A stretch of DNA of 64,000 nucleotides from Palsa-504 sp963818225 (GCA_963818225.1 CAWFRO010000010.1:62001-126000), one strand, 5' to 3'; counted from the stretch's first letter, positions 1 through 9,241 are shown. Translations and numbers: made by a program. Notes: generated by a model from the letters alone, not told the origin.

Positions 1-19
1 CGGAGCTGGAACAGGAGAC

Positions 20-1189
20 ATGGTGAGACCGGGCCGCGGCTTCGACGGCAGTCAAGGACAGGACTTCGGCGAGTTCCTGCGGCGCGAGCTTCATGCGGCC
101 GGCGACCAGATCCAGCCGGGCGCCGACGGCCTGGACCAGATCCGCGAGAAGATCCGGTCCCGGTCGGCCCACGCCAGCGGGCGGCACGGGGTGATGGCCA
201 TCTGGGGGGGCATCGCGGCGTTCGGGACCCAGCTGTCCCGGAACCTGGGCTCGCGGGTCCGGCGCCTGCTCCCCGCGGGGCAGCGCGCCCCCGAGCGGCG
301 GGCGCCGAAACAGCCCAGGGACTGGCGCGAGGCGATGCTCCGGCCGGCCTTCGCCACTGGCCTGGCCGTGTTCCTCATCGGGGTGGTCCTGGCCGTCGTG
401 CCTTCTACTCGCAGTGATATCGCCCACATCGGCTCGAATCTCAGCTCGGCCATCACCGGCACTCCCGCTTCGTCCGGCACGGAGTCGACGGACGGCCATT
501 CCGCTGCCCCGGTGTCAACCGGCTCAGGGCTTTCGTCGGGCAACATCGCCGGCCTCGACCCGAGCGCCAAAGCGACCCCCTGCTTGTCGACCTCCAGGCA
601 CGCGGTGGCGACGCCGGCCGCGTCTGGCTCGGCAGGCAAGGCCAGCTCGCCGGCCCAGGACGCCGTGACCACCAGCCCGGCCGTGTCATCAAGCGGGGCC
701 GACAGCAGCGGCTCCGCGAGCCCGGGCGCCAGTCCTTCCGACAGCCCGAGCCCCAGCGACACGGCGACGGCCAGCCCGAGCCCCAGTGACACGGCGACGG
801 CCAGCCCGAGCCCGAGCGACACGGCCACCGCCAGCCCGAGCCACCAGGCGAGCCCATCCGGGCAAGCCACCAAGGGCGGGCCCGCGCCGACCCCCCACTG
901 CACGACCCCTTCGCCGAGCCCGACCGCTGCCACGCCCGCCGCGAGCGGGTCCACGGCACCGGCCACGGCAACGTCGACCGCCACGGCCACGTCAACGGCC
1001 ACGTCGACGCCCGCTACGAACTTCAAGTCCTTGCCCAAGGTGCGCGCGTCATCCCTGGACAACTCGAAGTCGGCCCCGGCGACCAGCCCGGCCGACTCGT
1101 CGAGCGCTCCGTCCTCGTCCACCGTCGCCACCCCGGACGTGGGCTCGTCGTCAGGTACGCCTGAGCCCACGGCCACGCCGTCGCCCTGA
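20..1189 (+). CDS. Single-pass membrane protein with long Ser/Thr/Pro-rich tail, function unknown
   Basis: I do not recognise a named family. Residues 1-105 are charged and probably cytosolic. The stretch around residues 17-45 (EFLRRELHAAGDQIQPG) resembles the N-termini of actinobacterial proteins that sit beside sigma-factor genes. One hydrophobic segment lies at about residues 110-128. The remaining 260 residues are low-complexity Ser/Thr/Ala/Pro, as expected for an extracellular stalk. A 30-bp DNA repeat encodes (ASPSPSDTAT)n in this tail. The ATG at 20 has an AGGAG four bases upstream. The gene is convergent with rsmE. A long ORF on the opposite strand (91-1176) is taken as a compositional shadow because it lacks family features. 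The reading frame is well supported; the role is unknown. Confidence 0.6.
   Translation: MVRPGRGFDGSQGQDFGEFLRRELHAAGDQIQPGADGLDQIREKIRSRSAHASGRHGVMAIWGGIAAFGTQLSRNLGSRVRRLLPAGQRAPERRAPKQPRDWREAMLRPAFATGLAVFLIGVVLAVVPSTRSDIAHIGSNLSSAITGTPASSGTESTDGHSAAPVSTGSGLSSGNIAGLDPSAKATPCLSTSRHAVATPAASGSAGKASSPAQDAVTTSPAVSSSGADSSGSASPGASPSDSPSPSDTATASPSPSDTATASPSPSDTATASPSHQASPSGQATKGGPAPTPHCTTPSPSPTAATPAASGSTAPATATSTATATSTATSTPATNFKSLPKVRASSLDNSKSAPATSPADSSSAPSSSTVATPDVGSSSGTPEPTATPSP
741..850 (+). repeat. 30-bp tandem repeat, about 3.6 copies, coding
   Basis: The unit, approximately CCAGCCCGAGCCCCAGCGAC followed by ACGGCGACGG, repeats with few mismatches and stays in frame. It encodes a ten-residue Ser/Pro/Thr motif in the extracellular tail of the first gene. 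Copy number could vary between strains by slippage without breaking the frame. Confidence 0.8.
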
Positions 1190-1237
1190 CGGCCGGTTTC
1201 CTGGGAGCTCGGGCCGCCGGGGCTGATCGGGCCGCGG

Positions 1238-1972
1238 TTACCAGCGGGCGGAGCGGCTGAGCAGGACGGCGGCGGCTACCGGGCCGGCCGTTGAGGTGCG
1301 CAGGACAGTGGGACCCAGGCTGGCGGGTATCGCGCCCGCGGTCCGGAAGGCCGCGCTCTCCTCGTCGGTGATCCCGCCTTCGGGGCCGACGATCACGACC
1401 AGGTCACCGGATTCCGGCAGGCTGAGATGACCCAGGCTCTGGGGGGCGCCAGGCTCCAGGACGATCGCGCAGGCCGCGCCGGTGATCACCGCGGCCGCGT
1501 CCGTAGCTGACATGGGTTCGGTTACCTCGGGGATCCACGCGCGGCGGGACTGCTTGGCCGCCTCCCGCGCGGTGGCCCGCCATCTGGCCAGCGAGCGCAC
1601 CCCGCGCTCGGCCCGCCAGATGGCCACGCTGCGCGCCGCCGCCCAGGGCACGATCCGGTCGACGCCCACCTCGGTCATCTCTTCCACGGCCAGCTCACCG
1701 CGCTCCCCCTTGGGGATGGCCTGCACGACGGTGATCGAGGGGTCCGGCCGGGGCACGGCCCGCCGGGCCAGGACGGCCAGCTCGAGTCCCTGGCTGGAAT
1801 GGCCCGCGACGACGCACTCGGCGACCAGGCCCGCGCCGTCAGATACGTCGGCCCGCTCGCCCGGACGCATCCGGCGGACGGCGGCCGCGTGCCGACCTTC
1901 GGCCCCGGACAAGACGATGAGGTCGCGGCCGAGTTCGGCGCGGCCGGCCAGGAAGACAGGCGGCTGCGGCAC
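1238..1972 (-). CDS. rsmE: 16S rRNA (uracil-1498-N3)-methyltransferase RsmE
   Basis: RsmE methylates N3 of U1498 in 16S rRNA using S-adenosylmethionine, acting on the assembled 30S subunit. The protein is 244 residues, the usual length. It has an N-terminal PUA-like domain (about 1-75) and a C-terminal SPOUT knot domain. The cofactor-loop motif IVGPEGGIT lies at about 194-202, the conserved EAAKQSRR at about 137-144, and LGPTVLRTSTA at about 219-229 (usually LGxRILRxETA). The start is GTG. It follows dnaJ by 14 bases on the same strand, the conserved hrcA-dnaJ-rsmE order of actinomycetes, so it is probably cotranscribed from the CIRCE-controlled promoter. Confidence 0.93.
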   Translation of the reverse strand: MPQPPVFLAGRAELGRDLIVLSGAEGRHAAAVRRMRPGERADVSDGAGLVAECVVAGHSSQGLELAVLARRAVPRPDPSITVVQAIPKGERGELAVEEMTEVGVDRIVPWAAARSVAIWRAERGVRSLARWRATAREAAKQSRRAWIPEVTEPMSATDAAAVITGAACAIVLEPGAPQSLGHLSLPESGDLVVIVGPEGGITDEESAAFRTAGAIPASLGPTVLRTSTAGPVAAAVLLSRSARW

Positions 1973-1986
1973 GGCCAGTCCCGGCG

Positions 1987-3129
1987 TCAGCGCCCGTTGA
2001 ACGCGTCGCGCAGCCTGGAGAAGAACTTCTGCTGGCCGGGCGCGAACCGGCCGGGCGGGGCCTCCTCGCCGCGGATCTTGGCCAGGTCGCGGAGCAGCTT
2101 CTCCTGGTCGACGTCGAGCTTGGTCGGCGTCTCCACCGTGACGTGGATGACGAGGTCGCCGCGGCCGTTGCCGTTCAGGTGCTTGACGCCCTGGCCGTAG
2201 AGCGGGATCACCTGCCCGGACTGGGTCCCCGGGCGGATGTCGATGTCCGCGGGGCCGTCCAGGCTGTCGACCGACAGCGTCGCGCCCAGGGCCGCGGCGA
2301 CCATCGGGATGGTCACCGTGCAGTGCAGGTCATCACCCTGCCGCTCGAAGATCGCGTGCGGGCGCTGCACGATCTCCAGGAACAGGTCGCCCGGAGGCCC
2401 TCCGCCCGGGCCGACCTCGCCCTCTCCGGCCAGCTGGATGTGCGTGCCGTCCTCGACACCGGCCGGGATCCGCACCTTGATGGTCCGCCTGGTCCGGACC
2501 CGGCCATCGCCGTCGCACTCCGGGCACGGCCGGACCAGCACGGTCCCGTATCCCCCGCAGCCCGGGCACGGCCGGGACATCATCACCTGGCCGATGAAGG
2601 AGCGGGTCACCTGGCTCACCTCGCCCCGGCCGCCGCAGATGTCACAGGTCTGCGGATGGGTGCCGGGTGCGGTGCCCTCACCTGAACAGGTGGGGCAGAC
2701 CACGGCCGTATCCACGGTGAGCTCACGGGTCGCGCCGAACGAGCATTCGGACAGGTCGAGCTCGATCCTGATCGTCGCGTTACGGCCGCGCTGCGCCCGG
2801 CTGCGCGGCCCGCGCGTGGCCGCCCCGCCCGCGCCGCCGAAGAACTGGTCGAGCAGGTCGCTCAGCGGGGAGAATCCCGGCCCGAAGGGGCCCGCTCCGG
2901 CGCCCGTCCCGGCGGTGGCGAACGGATCGACCCCCATGTCGTACATCCGGCGCTTCTCGACGTCCGAGAGCACCTCGTAAGCCTGGGTGATCTCCTTGAA
3001 CCGCTCCTGGGTCTCAGGATCGGGGTTCACGTCGGGATGCAATTCCCGCGCGAGCCGCCGGTAGGCTCGCTTCACCTCGTCCTGCGTCGCGTCACGGCGG
3101 ATCTTGAGCAGGGCGTAATAATCCGCCAC
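1987..3129 (-). CDS. dnaJ: Molecular chaperone DnaJ (DnaJ2-type)
   Basis: This Hsp40 co-chaperone stimulates the DnaK ATPase and binds unfolded protein in the cytosol. It has an N-terminal J domain with HPD at residues 31-33, then a Gly/Phe-rich linker. Four zinc-finger repeats follow (CPTCSGEG, CDICGGRG, CPGCGGYG, CPECDGDG), and the rest is the C-terminal substrate-binding domain. The length of 380 residues is normal. The GTG start directly follows the TAA stop of hrcA with no gap, so translation is probably coupled. Being in the hrcA operon makes it the HrcA-regulated second DnaJ of actinomycetes rather than the dnaK-operon copy. Confidence 0.95.
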   Translation of the reverse strand: MADYYALLKIRRDATQDEVKRAYRRLARELHPDVNPDPETQERFKEITQAYEVLSDVEKRRMYDMGVDPFATAGTGAGAGPFGPGFSPLSDLLDQFFGGAGGAATRGPRSRAQRGRNATIRIELDLSECSFGATRELTVDTAVVCPTCSGEGTAPGTHPQTCDICGGRGEVSQVTRSFIGQVMMSRPCPGCGGYGTVLVRPCPECDGDGRVRTRRTIKVRIPAGVEDGTHIQLAGEGEVGPGGGPPGDLFLEIVQRPHAIFERQGDDLHCTVTIPMVAAALGATLSVDSLDGPADIDIRPGTQSGQVIPLYGQGVKHLNGNGRGDLVIHVTVETPTKLDVDQEKLLRDLAKIRGEEAPPGRFAPGQQKFFSRLRDAFNGR

Positions 3130-4144
3130 TTAGGACTCCATCAGAATCTGGCCAACGTAACGTGCAACAGCGCGCACCGTGCCCATCGTTCCCGGGTAAT
3201 CCATCCGGGTCGGCCCCAACACGCCAAGCTTAGCCAGCGGCGCGGCCGCGTTCCCGTAGCCGGTGGACACCACCGATGTGGCCTCCAGGCCGGCCACCTG
3301 GTTCTCCGAGCCGATCATGACGGTGAGGATGGAGGGATCTGTCGCCTCCCCGAGCAGCCGCATCAGCACCACCTGCTCTTCCAGGGCCTCGAGCACCTCG
3401 CGCAGGCCCTTGCTGAAGTCGTGCGCGGCCAGGTTCGCGGTCCCCCCGAAGACGATCTTCTCCTCGGTCCGCTCGACCAGGCTGGCCAGGAGCACCGAGA
3501 ACACCGCGTTCGCGTTCTCCTGCTCTTCGGCGGGGATCCGGTCGGACAGGTCGGTGATCATGGCGGCGGCCTCGGCCAGCTTGTGACCGCCCAGGCAGGA
3601 GTTCAGCACCGCGCGCACATGCGACACCGAGGAGTCGTCCCAGGGAGTCGGGCACATCGACGGTGCACTGCTCGACCCGGCCGGTATCGGTGATCAGCAC
3701 CAGCAGCAGCTTGGTCGGGGCGAGCGGCACGAGCTCGATATGCCGGATCGCCGACCGGGTCAGCGACGGGTATTGCACCACGGCCACCTGACGGGTCAGC
3801 TGGACGAGCAGCCGGACCGTGCGCATGACGACGTCGTCCAGGCTGTAGGCGCCGGCCAGGAACGTCTCGATGGCACGCCGCTCGGCCGCGGACAGCGGCT
3901 TGACGTTGGATAGCCGGTCCACGAAGAGCCGGTAGCCTTTTTCGGTCGGGATCCGGCCCGCGCTGGTGTGCGGCTGCGTGATGAAGCCCTGCTCCTCCAG
4001 CACCGCCATGTCGTTGCGGATCGTCGCCGGGGAAACGTCGAAATGGTGCCGGTCCACCAGCGACTTCGACCCCACCGGCTCAGTGGTGGACACGTAATCC
4101 TCGACGATCGCCCGGAGCACCGTAAGTTTGCGTTCGTCAAGCAT
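3130..4144 (-). CDS. hrcA: Heat-inducible transcriptional repressor HrcA, with an apparent single-base frameshift
   Basis: HrcA represses heat-shock genes by binding the CIRCE operator. The first frame (4144 down to about 3645) encodes the winged-helix N-terminus (MLDERKLTVLRAIVEDYV, SPATIRNDMAVLEEQGFI). The second frame (about 3640 down to 3130) encodes the C-terminal domain ending in MGTVRAVARYVGQILMES. Neither part alone is a full protein. Removing one C from the CCC at 3639-3641 joins them as VDVPDSLDDSSVSHVRA and gives 337 residues, the family length. The start is secure: AAGGAGGTGA (4151-4160 on the minus strand) is six bases upstream. A sequencing or assembly error is likelier than true loss, because both halves are well conserved. 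Confidence 0.85.
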
Positions 4145-4174
4145 GCGCGTTCACCTCCTTGGCGCTCGGCACCC

Positions 4175-4201
4175 TTGGCACTCAAAAGCCCCGAGTGCTA
4201 A
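4175..4201. promoter_or_regulatory. CIRCE operator (HrcA binding site)
   Basis: TTGGCACTC, nine bases, then GAGTGCTAA. This matches the CIRCE consensus TTAGCACTC-N9-GAGTGCTAA with one mismatch (G for A at position 3 of the left arm). It lies about 30 bases upstream of the hrcA start codon, the expected place for autoregulation of hrcA-dnaJ. Confidence 0.93.
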
Positions 4202-4281
4202 GTCTATGGCGTCCAGCAAGTTCCCGGCGCCCGACAGCGAGGTGAACATGCCACACGGCCACACCCAGGAGGAGAAAACCC

Positions 4282-5136
4282 GTGCGGAGCAGGCAATACG
4301 GCTCGGACGTACTGGCTGAAGGACAATCCGGGCGAATGGCGCGCCGACGGGCCGCCCGCGAGGTGCCGGAGGTCGAGGCTGAGCGCGGCCTGGTGGTGGA
4401 GGACGCCGAGGGCCGGTTCTGCGGGGCGGTGGTCGGCTATGAGAAGGGCGCGGTGACGCTCGAGGACCGGCACGGCAAGCGCCGGGTATTCCCGCTCGCC
4501 CCGGCTGCCTTCCTGCTGGACGGCCAGCCGGTCACGCTCGTCCCGCCGGCGCCGGCCGACCGCGGACCCGGCCATGGGCAGCCCGCGCGGACGGCATCGG
4601 GGTCGGTGGCGCCGCCGCCCAGCCGCGCCAAGGTGGCCCGGGCCAGCCGGATCTTCGTTGAAGGCAAGCACGACGCTGAGCTGGTGGAGAAGATCTGGGG
4701 CGATGACCTGCGGGACGTGGGCGTCGTGGTGGAGTACCTGGAAGGCATCGACGACCTGCCGGCCATCGTGACCAGGTTCTCCCCCGCGCCCGGCCGGCGC
4801 CTCGGAGTCCTGGTAGACCACCTGGTCGACGGCTCCAAGGAGACCCGGATCGCGGCCGGCGTCCGCTCGCCCGACGTGCTGATCGTGGGGCACCCGTTCA
4901 TCGACATCTGGGCCGCGGTGCGGCCGTCCGCAGTCGGGATCGCACGCTGGCCGGACGTTCCGCCCGGGCAGCCGTGGAAGGAGGGCGTGCTGCACGCCCT
5001 CGGCTGGCCGCCGGCCGTGCCCGCGGCCTGGCAGCGGATCCTGCGGTCGGTCACGAGCTACGGCGACCTAGAGCCCGAGCTGCTGGGCCGGGTGGAGGAG
5101 CTGATCGATTTCGTGACCGCGGTGAGCAACGAATAG
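4282..5136 (+). CDS. DUF3097 family protein
   Basis: This is a conserved actinobacterial protein of unknown biochemical function. Recognition rests on the N-terminus (RQYGSDVLAEG), an SH3-like N-terminal part (about 30-95) and the C-terminal region with FVEGKHDAELVEKIWGDDLR. The latter resembles a Toprim-like fold (the E in FVEGKHD and the later LVDHL), which is an inference. The length of 284 residues is usual. The GTG start is supported by AGGAGGAG seven bases upstream. It is divergent from hrcA across the CIRCE region and is followed closely by a DUF4870-like gene. Location next to hrcA and hemW is conserved in actinomycetes. Confidence 0.85.
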   Translation: MRSRQYGSDVLAEGQSGRMARRRAAREVPEVEAERGLVVEDAEGRFCGAVVGYEKGAVTLEDRHGKRRVFPLAPAAFLLDGQPVTLVPPAPADRGPGHGQPARTASGSVAPPPSRAKVARASRIFVEGKHDAELVEKIWGDDLRDVGVVVEYLEGIDDLPAIVTRFSPAPGRRLGVLVDHLVDGSKETRIAAGVRSPDVLIVGHPFIDIWAAVRPSAVGIARWPDVPPGQPWKEGVLHALGWPPAVPAAWQRILRSVTSYGDLEPELLGRVEELIDFVTAVSNE

Positions 5137-5170
5137 CGTGACGAGAGCGGCAGATGACACGCGAGGACCG

Positions 5171-5626
5171 ATGACGAGCAAGCAGGCACGGCTGTGGCAG
5201 CGCAGGCGAGTCGGCCCGGGCCCGGTCCCTCCAGATCCCGGGCTTCCCGAGGTCACCGGGCTTCCCGGGGTCACTGAGGCCGAGGCGAAATCGGCGACCT
5301 TCGGCTACCTGGGCGCGATCTTCACCGGGCCGGTCATCCCGCTGGTGATGTACGCCATCGGCCGCAGACGCTCGCCGTTCCGGCGTTTCCACGCGGCAAC
5401 GGCCCTGAACCTGTCGCTCACCGGGCTGCTGTACGGGGTGTGCTGCCTGATCCTGTGCGGCATGCTCCTGCTGGACAGCCGCACCGCGGCCCTGGTGGTG
5501 GCGATCCCGATCGCCGCCGGGATCTGGCTCTCGGTGCTGAGGTACCTGATCCGGGGCATCGGCGCGGCGAAACGCCGCGCGGAGTACGACATACCCGCCT
5601 GGATCTGCGCGAAAATCGCCAGCTAG
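5171..5626 (+). CDS. DUF4870-like small membrane protein
   Basis: The protein is about 151 residues. A short charged N-terminus is followed by three hydrophobic segments, roughly at FGYLGAIFTGPVIPLVMYAI, LNLSLTGLLYGVCCLIL and ALVVAIPIAAGIWLSVL. The phrase RRRSPFRRFHAATALN, with Arg/Phe then His-Ala between the first two segments, is typical of DUF4870 (Tic20-like) proteins. A GTG at 5138 would add 11 residues, but the ATG at 5171 has a nearby GAGGA and is preferred. It follows the DUF3097 gene closely on the same strand and is convergent with hemW. Function is unknown. Confidence 0.65.
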   Translation: MTSKQARLWQRRRVGPGPVPPDPGLPEVTGLPGVTEAEAKSATFGYLGAIFTGPVIPLVMYAIGRRRSPFRRFHAATALNLSLTGLLYGVCCLILCGMLLLDSRTAALVVAIPIAAGIWLSVLRYLIRGIGAAKRRAEYDIPAWICAKIAS

Positions 5627-5627
5627 G

Positions 5628-6860
5628 TCACTCGGTGAGCATGCGGGTTACGGTGTCGGCGAGCAGCCGGCCGCGGATGGTCAGCACGATCCGGCCGTCG
5701 GCAAAGGCGCCGGGGCTGGCCAGCCCATCCGCCACCACCGCTGCCGCGTTCGCCTGGCCGACCGGGCTCAGCACCTGGATGGGGCACCCCTCGGCCAGCC
5801 GGATCGCGAGCATGACCCGTTCGAGCTGCTGTTCGTCTTGGCTCAGGATCTCCCTGGCCTGACCGGGGCTGAGACCAGCGCCGATCCTCGTTCCGTAGGC
5901 GACCGGATGCCGGACGTTCCACCAGCGGGTCCCGCCGACGTGGCTATGCGCTCCCGGGCCGATGCCCCACCAGTCGCCGCCGGTCCAGTAGAGCATGTTG
6001 TGCGCGCACCGGGTCCCGCCCGTAGTCCAGTTGGAGATCTCATACCAGCCGAATCCGGCCGCGGTCAGCACCTCGTCAGCAACGAGATAGCGGTCGGCGA
6101 GCACGTCGTCGTCCGGCGCAGCCAGCTCGCCGCGCCGCACCCGCGCCGCCAGCCTGGTACCCGGTTCCACCGTGAGCGCGTACGCCGACAAGTGGTCGGG
6201 GCCAGCGGCCACGGCAGCTTCCAGCGAGCGCCGCCAGTCCGCCTCGGTCTCCCCCGGTGTCCCGTAGATCAGGTCCAGGCTGACCCGGGAGAACCCGGCC
6301 GCACGGGCCCACGCGGCGCAGCGGGCCGGGCGGCCCGGCTGGTGCACGCGATCGAGCACTTGGAGCACCTCGGGAACCGCGCTCTGCATCCCGAACGAGA
6401 TCCGGGTTACGCCGCTGGCCCGCAGCTCGGCGAGCGCGGCTTCGTCGACGCTTTCCGGGTTGGCCTCCGTCGTCACCTCGGCTCCCGGGGCCAAACCGAA
6501 CTCGGCGTCGATGGCTCGCAGGATGCGGGCGAACGCGGCCGGGTGCATGAGCGTCGGCGTGCCGCCGCCGAAGAACACCGTCTGGACCGGGAGGTCGGCG
6601 GCACCCAGGACCTTGCGGGCGAACGCGATCTCGGCCACGGCGAGGTCGGGGTAGCTGCCCGGCGACACCGCGGGCGAGCCGGGCGCCCCGCCGAGCTCGG
6701 CAGCGGTATAGGTGTTGAAGTCGCAATAGCCGCAGCGGGTCGTGCAGAACGGCACGTGGACGTAGATCCCGAACGGGCGGCGGCCCAGCCCGTGGCGCGC
6801 GCTTTCCGGCAGGGCTCCGTCGACGGGGACGGGCTCGCCGTCGGGCAGGGCACCAGGCAT
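5628..6860 (-). CDS. hemW: Radical SAM heme chaperone HemW
   Basis: HemW resembles oxygen-independent coproporphyrinogen III oxidase but acts as a heme-binding chaperone. The radical-SAM cluster motif VPFCTTRCGYCDFNTY (CxxxCxxC) and the glycine-rich FFGGGTPTLM are clear. The C-terminal HemN-type domain holds RMLTE near the end. I start it at the ATG at 6860 because actinobacterial HemW begins MP-ALPDGEPVP, exactly what is seen there; a GTG at 6908 would add 16 residues. Length from 6860 is 410, normal. It lies between DUF3097 and lepA as in Streptomyces and is convergent with the DUF4870-like gene. Confidence 0.92.
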   Translation of the reverse strand: MPGALPDGEPVPVDGALPESARHGLGRRPFGIYVHVPFCTTRCGYCDFNTYTAAELGGAPGSPAVSPGSYPDLAVAEIAFARKVLGAADLPVQTVFFGGGTPTLMHPAAFARILRAIDAEFGLAPGAEVTTEANPESVDEAALAELRASGVTRISFGMQSAVPEVLQVLDRVHQPGRPARCAAWARAAGFSRVSLDLIYGTPGETEADWRRSLEAAVAAGPDHLSAYALTVEPGTRLAARVRRGELAAPDDDVLADRYLVADEVLTAAGFGWYEISNWTTGGTRCAHNMLYWTGGDWWGIGPGAHSHVGGTRWWNVRHPVAYGTRIGAGLSPGQAREILSQDEQQLERVMLAIRLAEGCPIQVLSPVGQANAAAVVADGLASPGAFADGRIVLTIRGRLLADTVTRMLTE

Positions 6861-6976
6861 GTCAGCCACGCTACCGGCCGCTGGAGGCTTGGCCGGCCTG
6901 AGGAACACCTTTGAGGATTCGCGCGCTTAGACTGGATGAGTCCTGGGCAACCGGGTCGCTTTCATGGGAGGCGTCA

Positions 6977-7729
6977 GTGCCAGATAACCAGTCGCAATGG
7001 CAGGCCCAGTACCCCAGGTACAGTCCGCCTGACGACGCCCAGGAGCCGCCTCCTGCCGCCCCGGCGCCACCCGCTGGTTACCAGGCGCCACCCGTCGGCT
7101 CTCCGGGCGGCCCGGCCGACTATCCGATCCCGACGGCGAGCTACCCTCCGGCGCCCAGTGGCTATCCCGTCCCGCCGGCCGGGTATCCCGTCCCGCCGGG
7201 CAGCTATGTCGCCCAGCCGGGCGGCTACCAGCACGGGCCGCACGCTTCCATGCGCGCGTCCTCGGCGGACCGGGAACGGACGGTCGACGTGCTCAAGGCG
7301 GGTTTCGCCGAGGGCCGCCTCACTCAGGACGAGTACAACGACCGGATGGGACGGGCCTACAGCGCCCGCACCTACGGCGAGCTAATCCTGCTGACGGCTG
7401 ACCTCCCGGCTGGGCCGCTGCCCACATGGACGGTCCCCGCCTACCAGTCGCCGCCCGTAGACGGCACGAACTCGATGGCCATCGCGTCGATGGTGCTGGG
7501 CGTGGCGGAGTTCTTCACCGCCGGGCTGACCGCCATCCCCGCTGTCATCTGCGGTCACGTGGCCCGGCGGCAGATGAAGCTGAACGGGCAGCGTGGCGAT
7601 GGCCTGGCCACGAGTGGGCTGGTGCTGGGCTACATGGCGATCATCTTCTGGTCGGTGCTCATCGCGGCCTCGCTAGTGGGAGTGGCGATCTCGATCGTGC
7701 ACAATGGTCAGCCGACTCCCGGCCCCTGA
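6977..7729 (+). CDS. DUF1707 and DUF4190 domain membrane protein
   Basis: An N-terminal Pro/Tyr/Gly-rich region (about 1-80, with GYPVPP repeats) is followed by a DUF1707 domain beginning RASSADRERTVDVLKAGFAE and ending TADLPAGPLP. A C-terminal DUF4190 domain has two membrane segments around GVAEFFTAGLTAIPAVICGH and LGYMAIIFWSVLIAASLVGV. DUF1707 is a short actinobacterial module of unknown function, often attached to membrane anchors. The GTG at 6977 has GGGAGG seven bases upstream, so I prefer it to the upstream TTG (6911). Two more proteins of this style follow, suggesting a local family of envelope proteins. Confidence 0.8.
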   Translation: MPDNQSQWQAQYPRYSPPDDAQEPPPAAPAPPAGYQAPPVGSPGGPADYPIPTASYPPAPSGYPVPPAGYPVPPGSYVAQPGGYQHGPHASMRASSADRERTVDVLKAGFAEGRLTQDEYNDRMGRAYSARTYGELILLTADLPAGPLPTWTVPAYQSPPVDGTNSMAIASMVLGVAEFFTAGLTAIPAVICGHVARRQMKLNGQRGDGLATSGLVLGYMAIIFWSVLIAASLVGVAISIVHNGQPTPGP

Positions 7730-7914
7730 GCCGGTGACATTTCCTCAAAGTCCGCACTGAACCTCCTGAGTACCTTGCGTGTGCTGGGTATGATCGCGAT
7801 GCCCTGAAGCCCTTCGTGATCCTGATCCTGCGGGGAATGATGAGACGCACGGGATCAGGGCGGGCTCATGGGACCCATGTGACGTCCCGGCGGGATCAGT
7901 GAGGGAGTTCGGAC

Positions 7915-9209
7915 ATGTCCGCCTATTACGCAGCACCCGGCGCTGAGCCGGCGGCGGTCACCGGGCAGGACGAGCTCGCACCGGTCCTCATCGCGTTCGC
8001 GGGTCCGGCCGCGCAGTCACGACTGACTGTACTCATCCGACTCCTGATGGCCATCCCGCACCTCATCGTGCTGTGGGCGCTGGCCATCGCCGCCTACGTG
8101 ATCGTGATCATCGGCTGGTTCGCCGCCTTGTTCACCGGGCGGCTGCCCGCCTTTGCGGCCGACTACCTGGCCGGCTTCGTGCGCTGGCAGACCCGGGTGT
8201 TCGGGTACGTGATCCTCCTCACTGACGCGTATCCGCCGTTCACGCTGGAGGATGCGGATTACCCCATCCGGGTCGCGGTCCGGCCGGGCCGGCTGAACCG
8301 GCTGGCCGTCCTGTTCAGGTTCTTCCTGCTCATCCCGGCCTGGATCGTGCAGGCGGTAGTGAGCTACGGCGCGTTCACCATCGTTCAGTTCGTGAGCTGG
8401 CTGATCGTGCTGATCACGGGCCGGATGCCCGATGCCCTGTACCAGGCGCTGGCGGCCGTGCTGCGCTTCCAGACCAGGGTCCTCGGGTTCACGTTGATGC
8501 TGACCAGCGCGTATCCCTTCGGGCTGTACGGCGATGCCCGGCCGGCCGGGAGCACCGGCGTGGAGCCGGGATACGGTGACCCGCAGGCCGGGGCGACGCA
8601 GCAGCCGGAGTACGGCCAGCTGCCGGCGTACGGGCAGCCGGGTACGGGCAGCCGGGGTACGGGCAGGCGGGGTACGGGCAGGCGGGGTATGGGGCGTCGG
8701 CGGCGGGGACGGAAGCAACGCCATGGTGGCTGGTGCTGTCTGGGGCGGCCAAGAAGCTGGTGACCGTCTTCATCGTGCTCGGCGTGCTGTTCGCCATCGG
8801 GCAGGGGGTGGTCCAGGCCACCGTCACCGGAAAGGCCGTCACCGCCGCCGAGGCGCGCAGCCAGCTGCAGACGGACCTCAACCCGCTGAACGCCACGCTC
8901 AGCAGCTACTCCTCACAGGTGCAGGCATGCCAGACCAACGCGTGCGTCAGCGCGCTTAATCACAGTTTGGCTGGCGCCTTCAGTACGTTTGCCAGCCAGG
9001 TCGGCGACATCAAGATGCCGTCCGGCCAGGCCAGCGCGAACGCGGCGACCCTGGCCTCCGCATCGTCGCATGTGGCCAGCATTTACGCCGCGCTGGCCAA
9101 GGCGACCTCGGCGAGCCAGTATCAGAGCATTGCGGCCGGCCTGCCGCAGGCGGTGGCCCAGATAAACAGCGACTACACCGCCCTGGGCAGCGATCTGAGC
9201 AGCTCGTGA
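7915..9209 (+). CDS. DUF4389 domain membrane protein, with an apparent frameshift in the YGQPG repeat region
   Basis: The first frame (7915 to about 8640) encodes two DUF4389 units: RLLMAIPHLIVLWALAIAAYV with VRWQTRVFGYVILLTDAYPPF, and FRFFLLIPAWIVQAVVSYGA with LRFQTRVLGFTLMLTSAYPF. After a Tyr/Gly/Pro-rich stretch that frame degenerates into RRGTGRRG. The next frame continues the repeat (YGQPGYGQAGYGQAGYG) into a membrane anchor (LVTVFIVLGVLFAIGQGVV) and a soluble tail to 9209. One missing G near 8640, where the first copy reads CCGGGTAC and later ones CCGGGGTAC, explains everything and gives about 431 residues. Function is unknown. The ATG has GGGAG upstream. Confidence 0.75.
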
Positions 9210-9241
9210 CCTGGCCGCCGCGCCGAACATCTCATTGGCAC

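Noticed and set aside
3600..3700. Programmed ribosomal frameshift in hrcA
   Set aside because: No slippery heptamer or downstream structure typical of programmed sites, and single-base breaks occur in many other genes of the window.
7821..7859. Inverted repeat CCTGATCC...GGGATCAGG upstream of the DUF4389 gene
   Set aside because: Arms are short and 22 bases apart with an imperfect match; GATC-rich sequence makes this weak evidence for a regulatory site.
8630..8700. Repeated GTACGGGCAGG units resembling a small CRISPR or satellite
   Set aside because: Units of 15 bp without spacers, encoding YGQPG/YGQAG in frame; a coding repeat.
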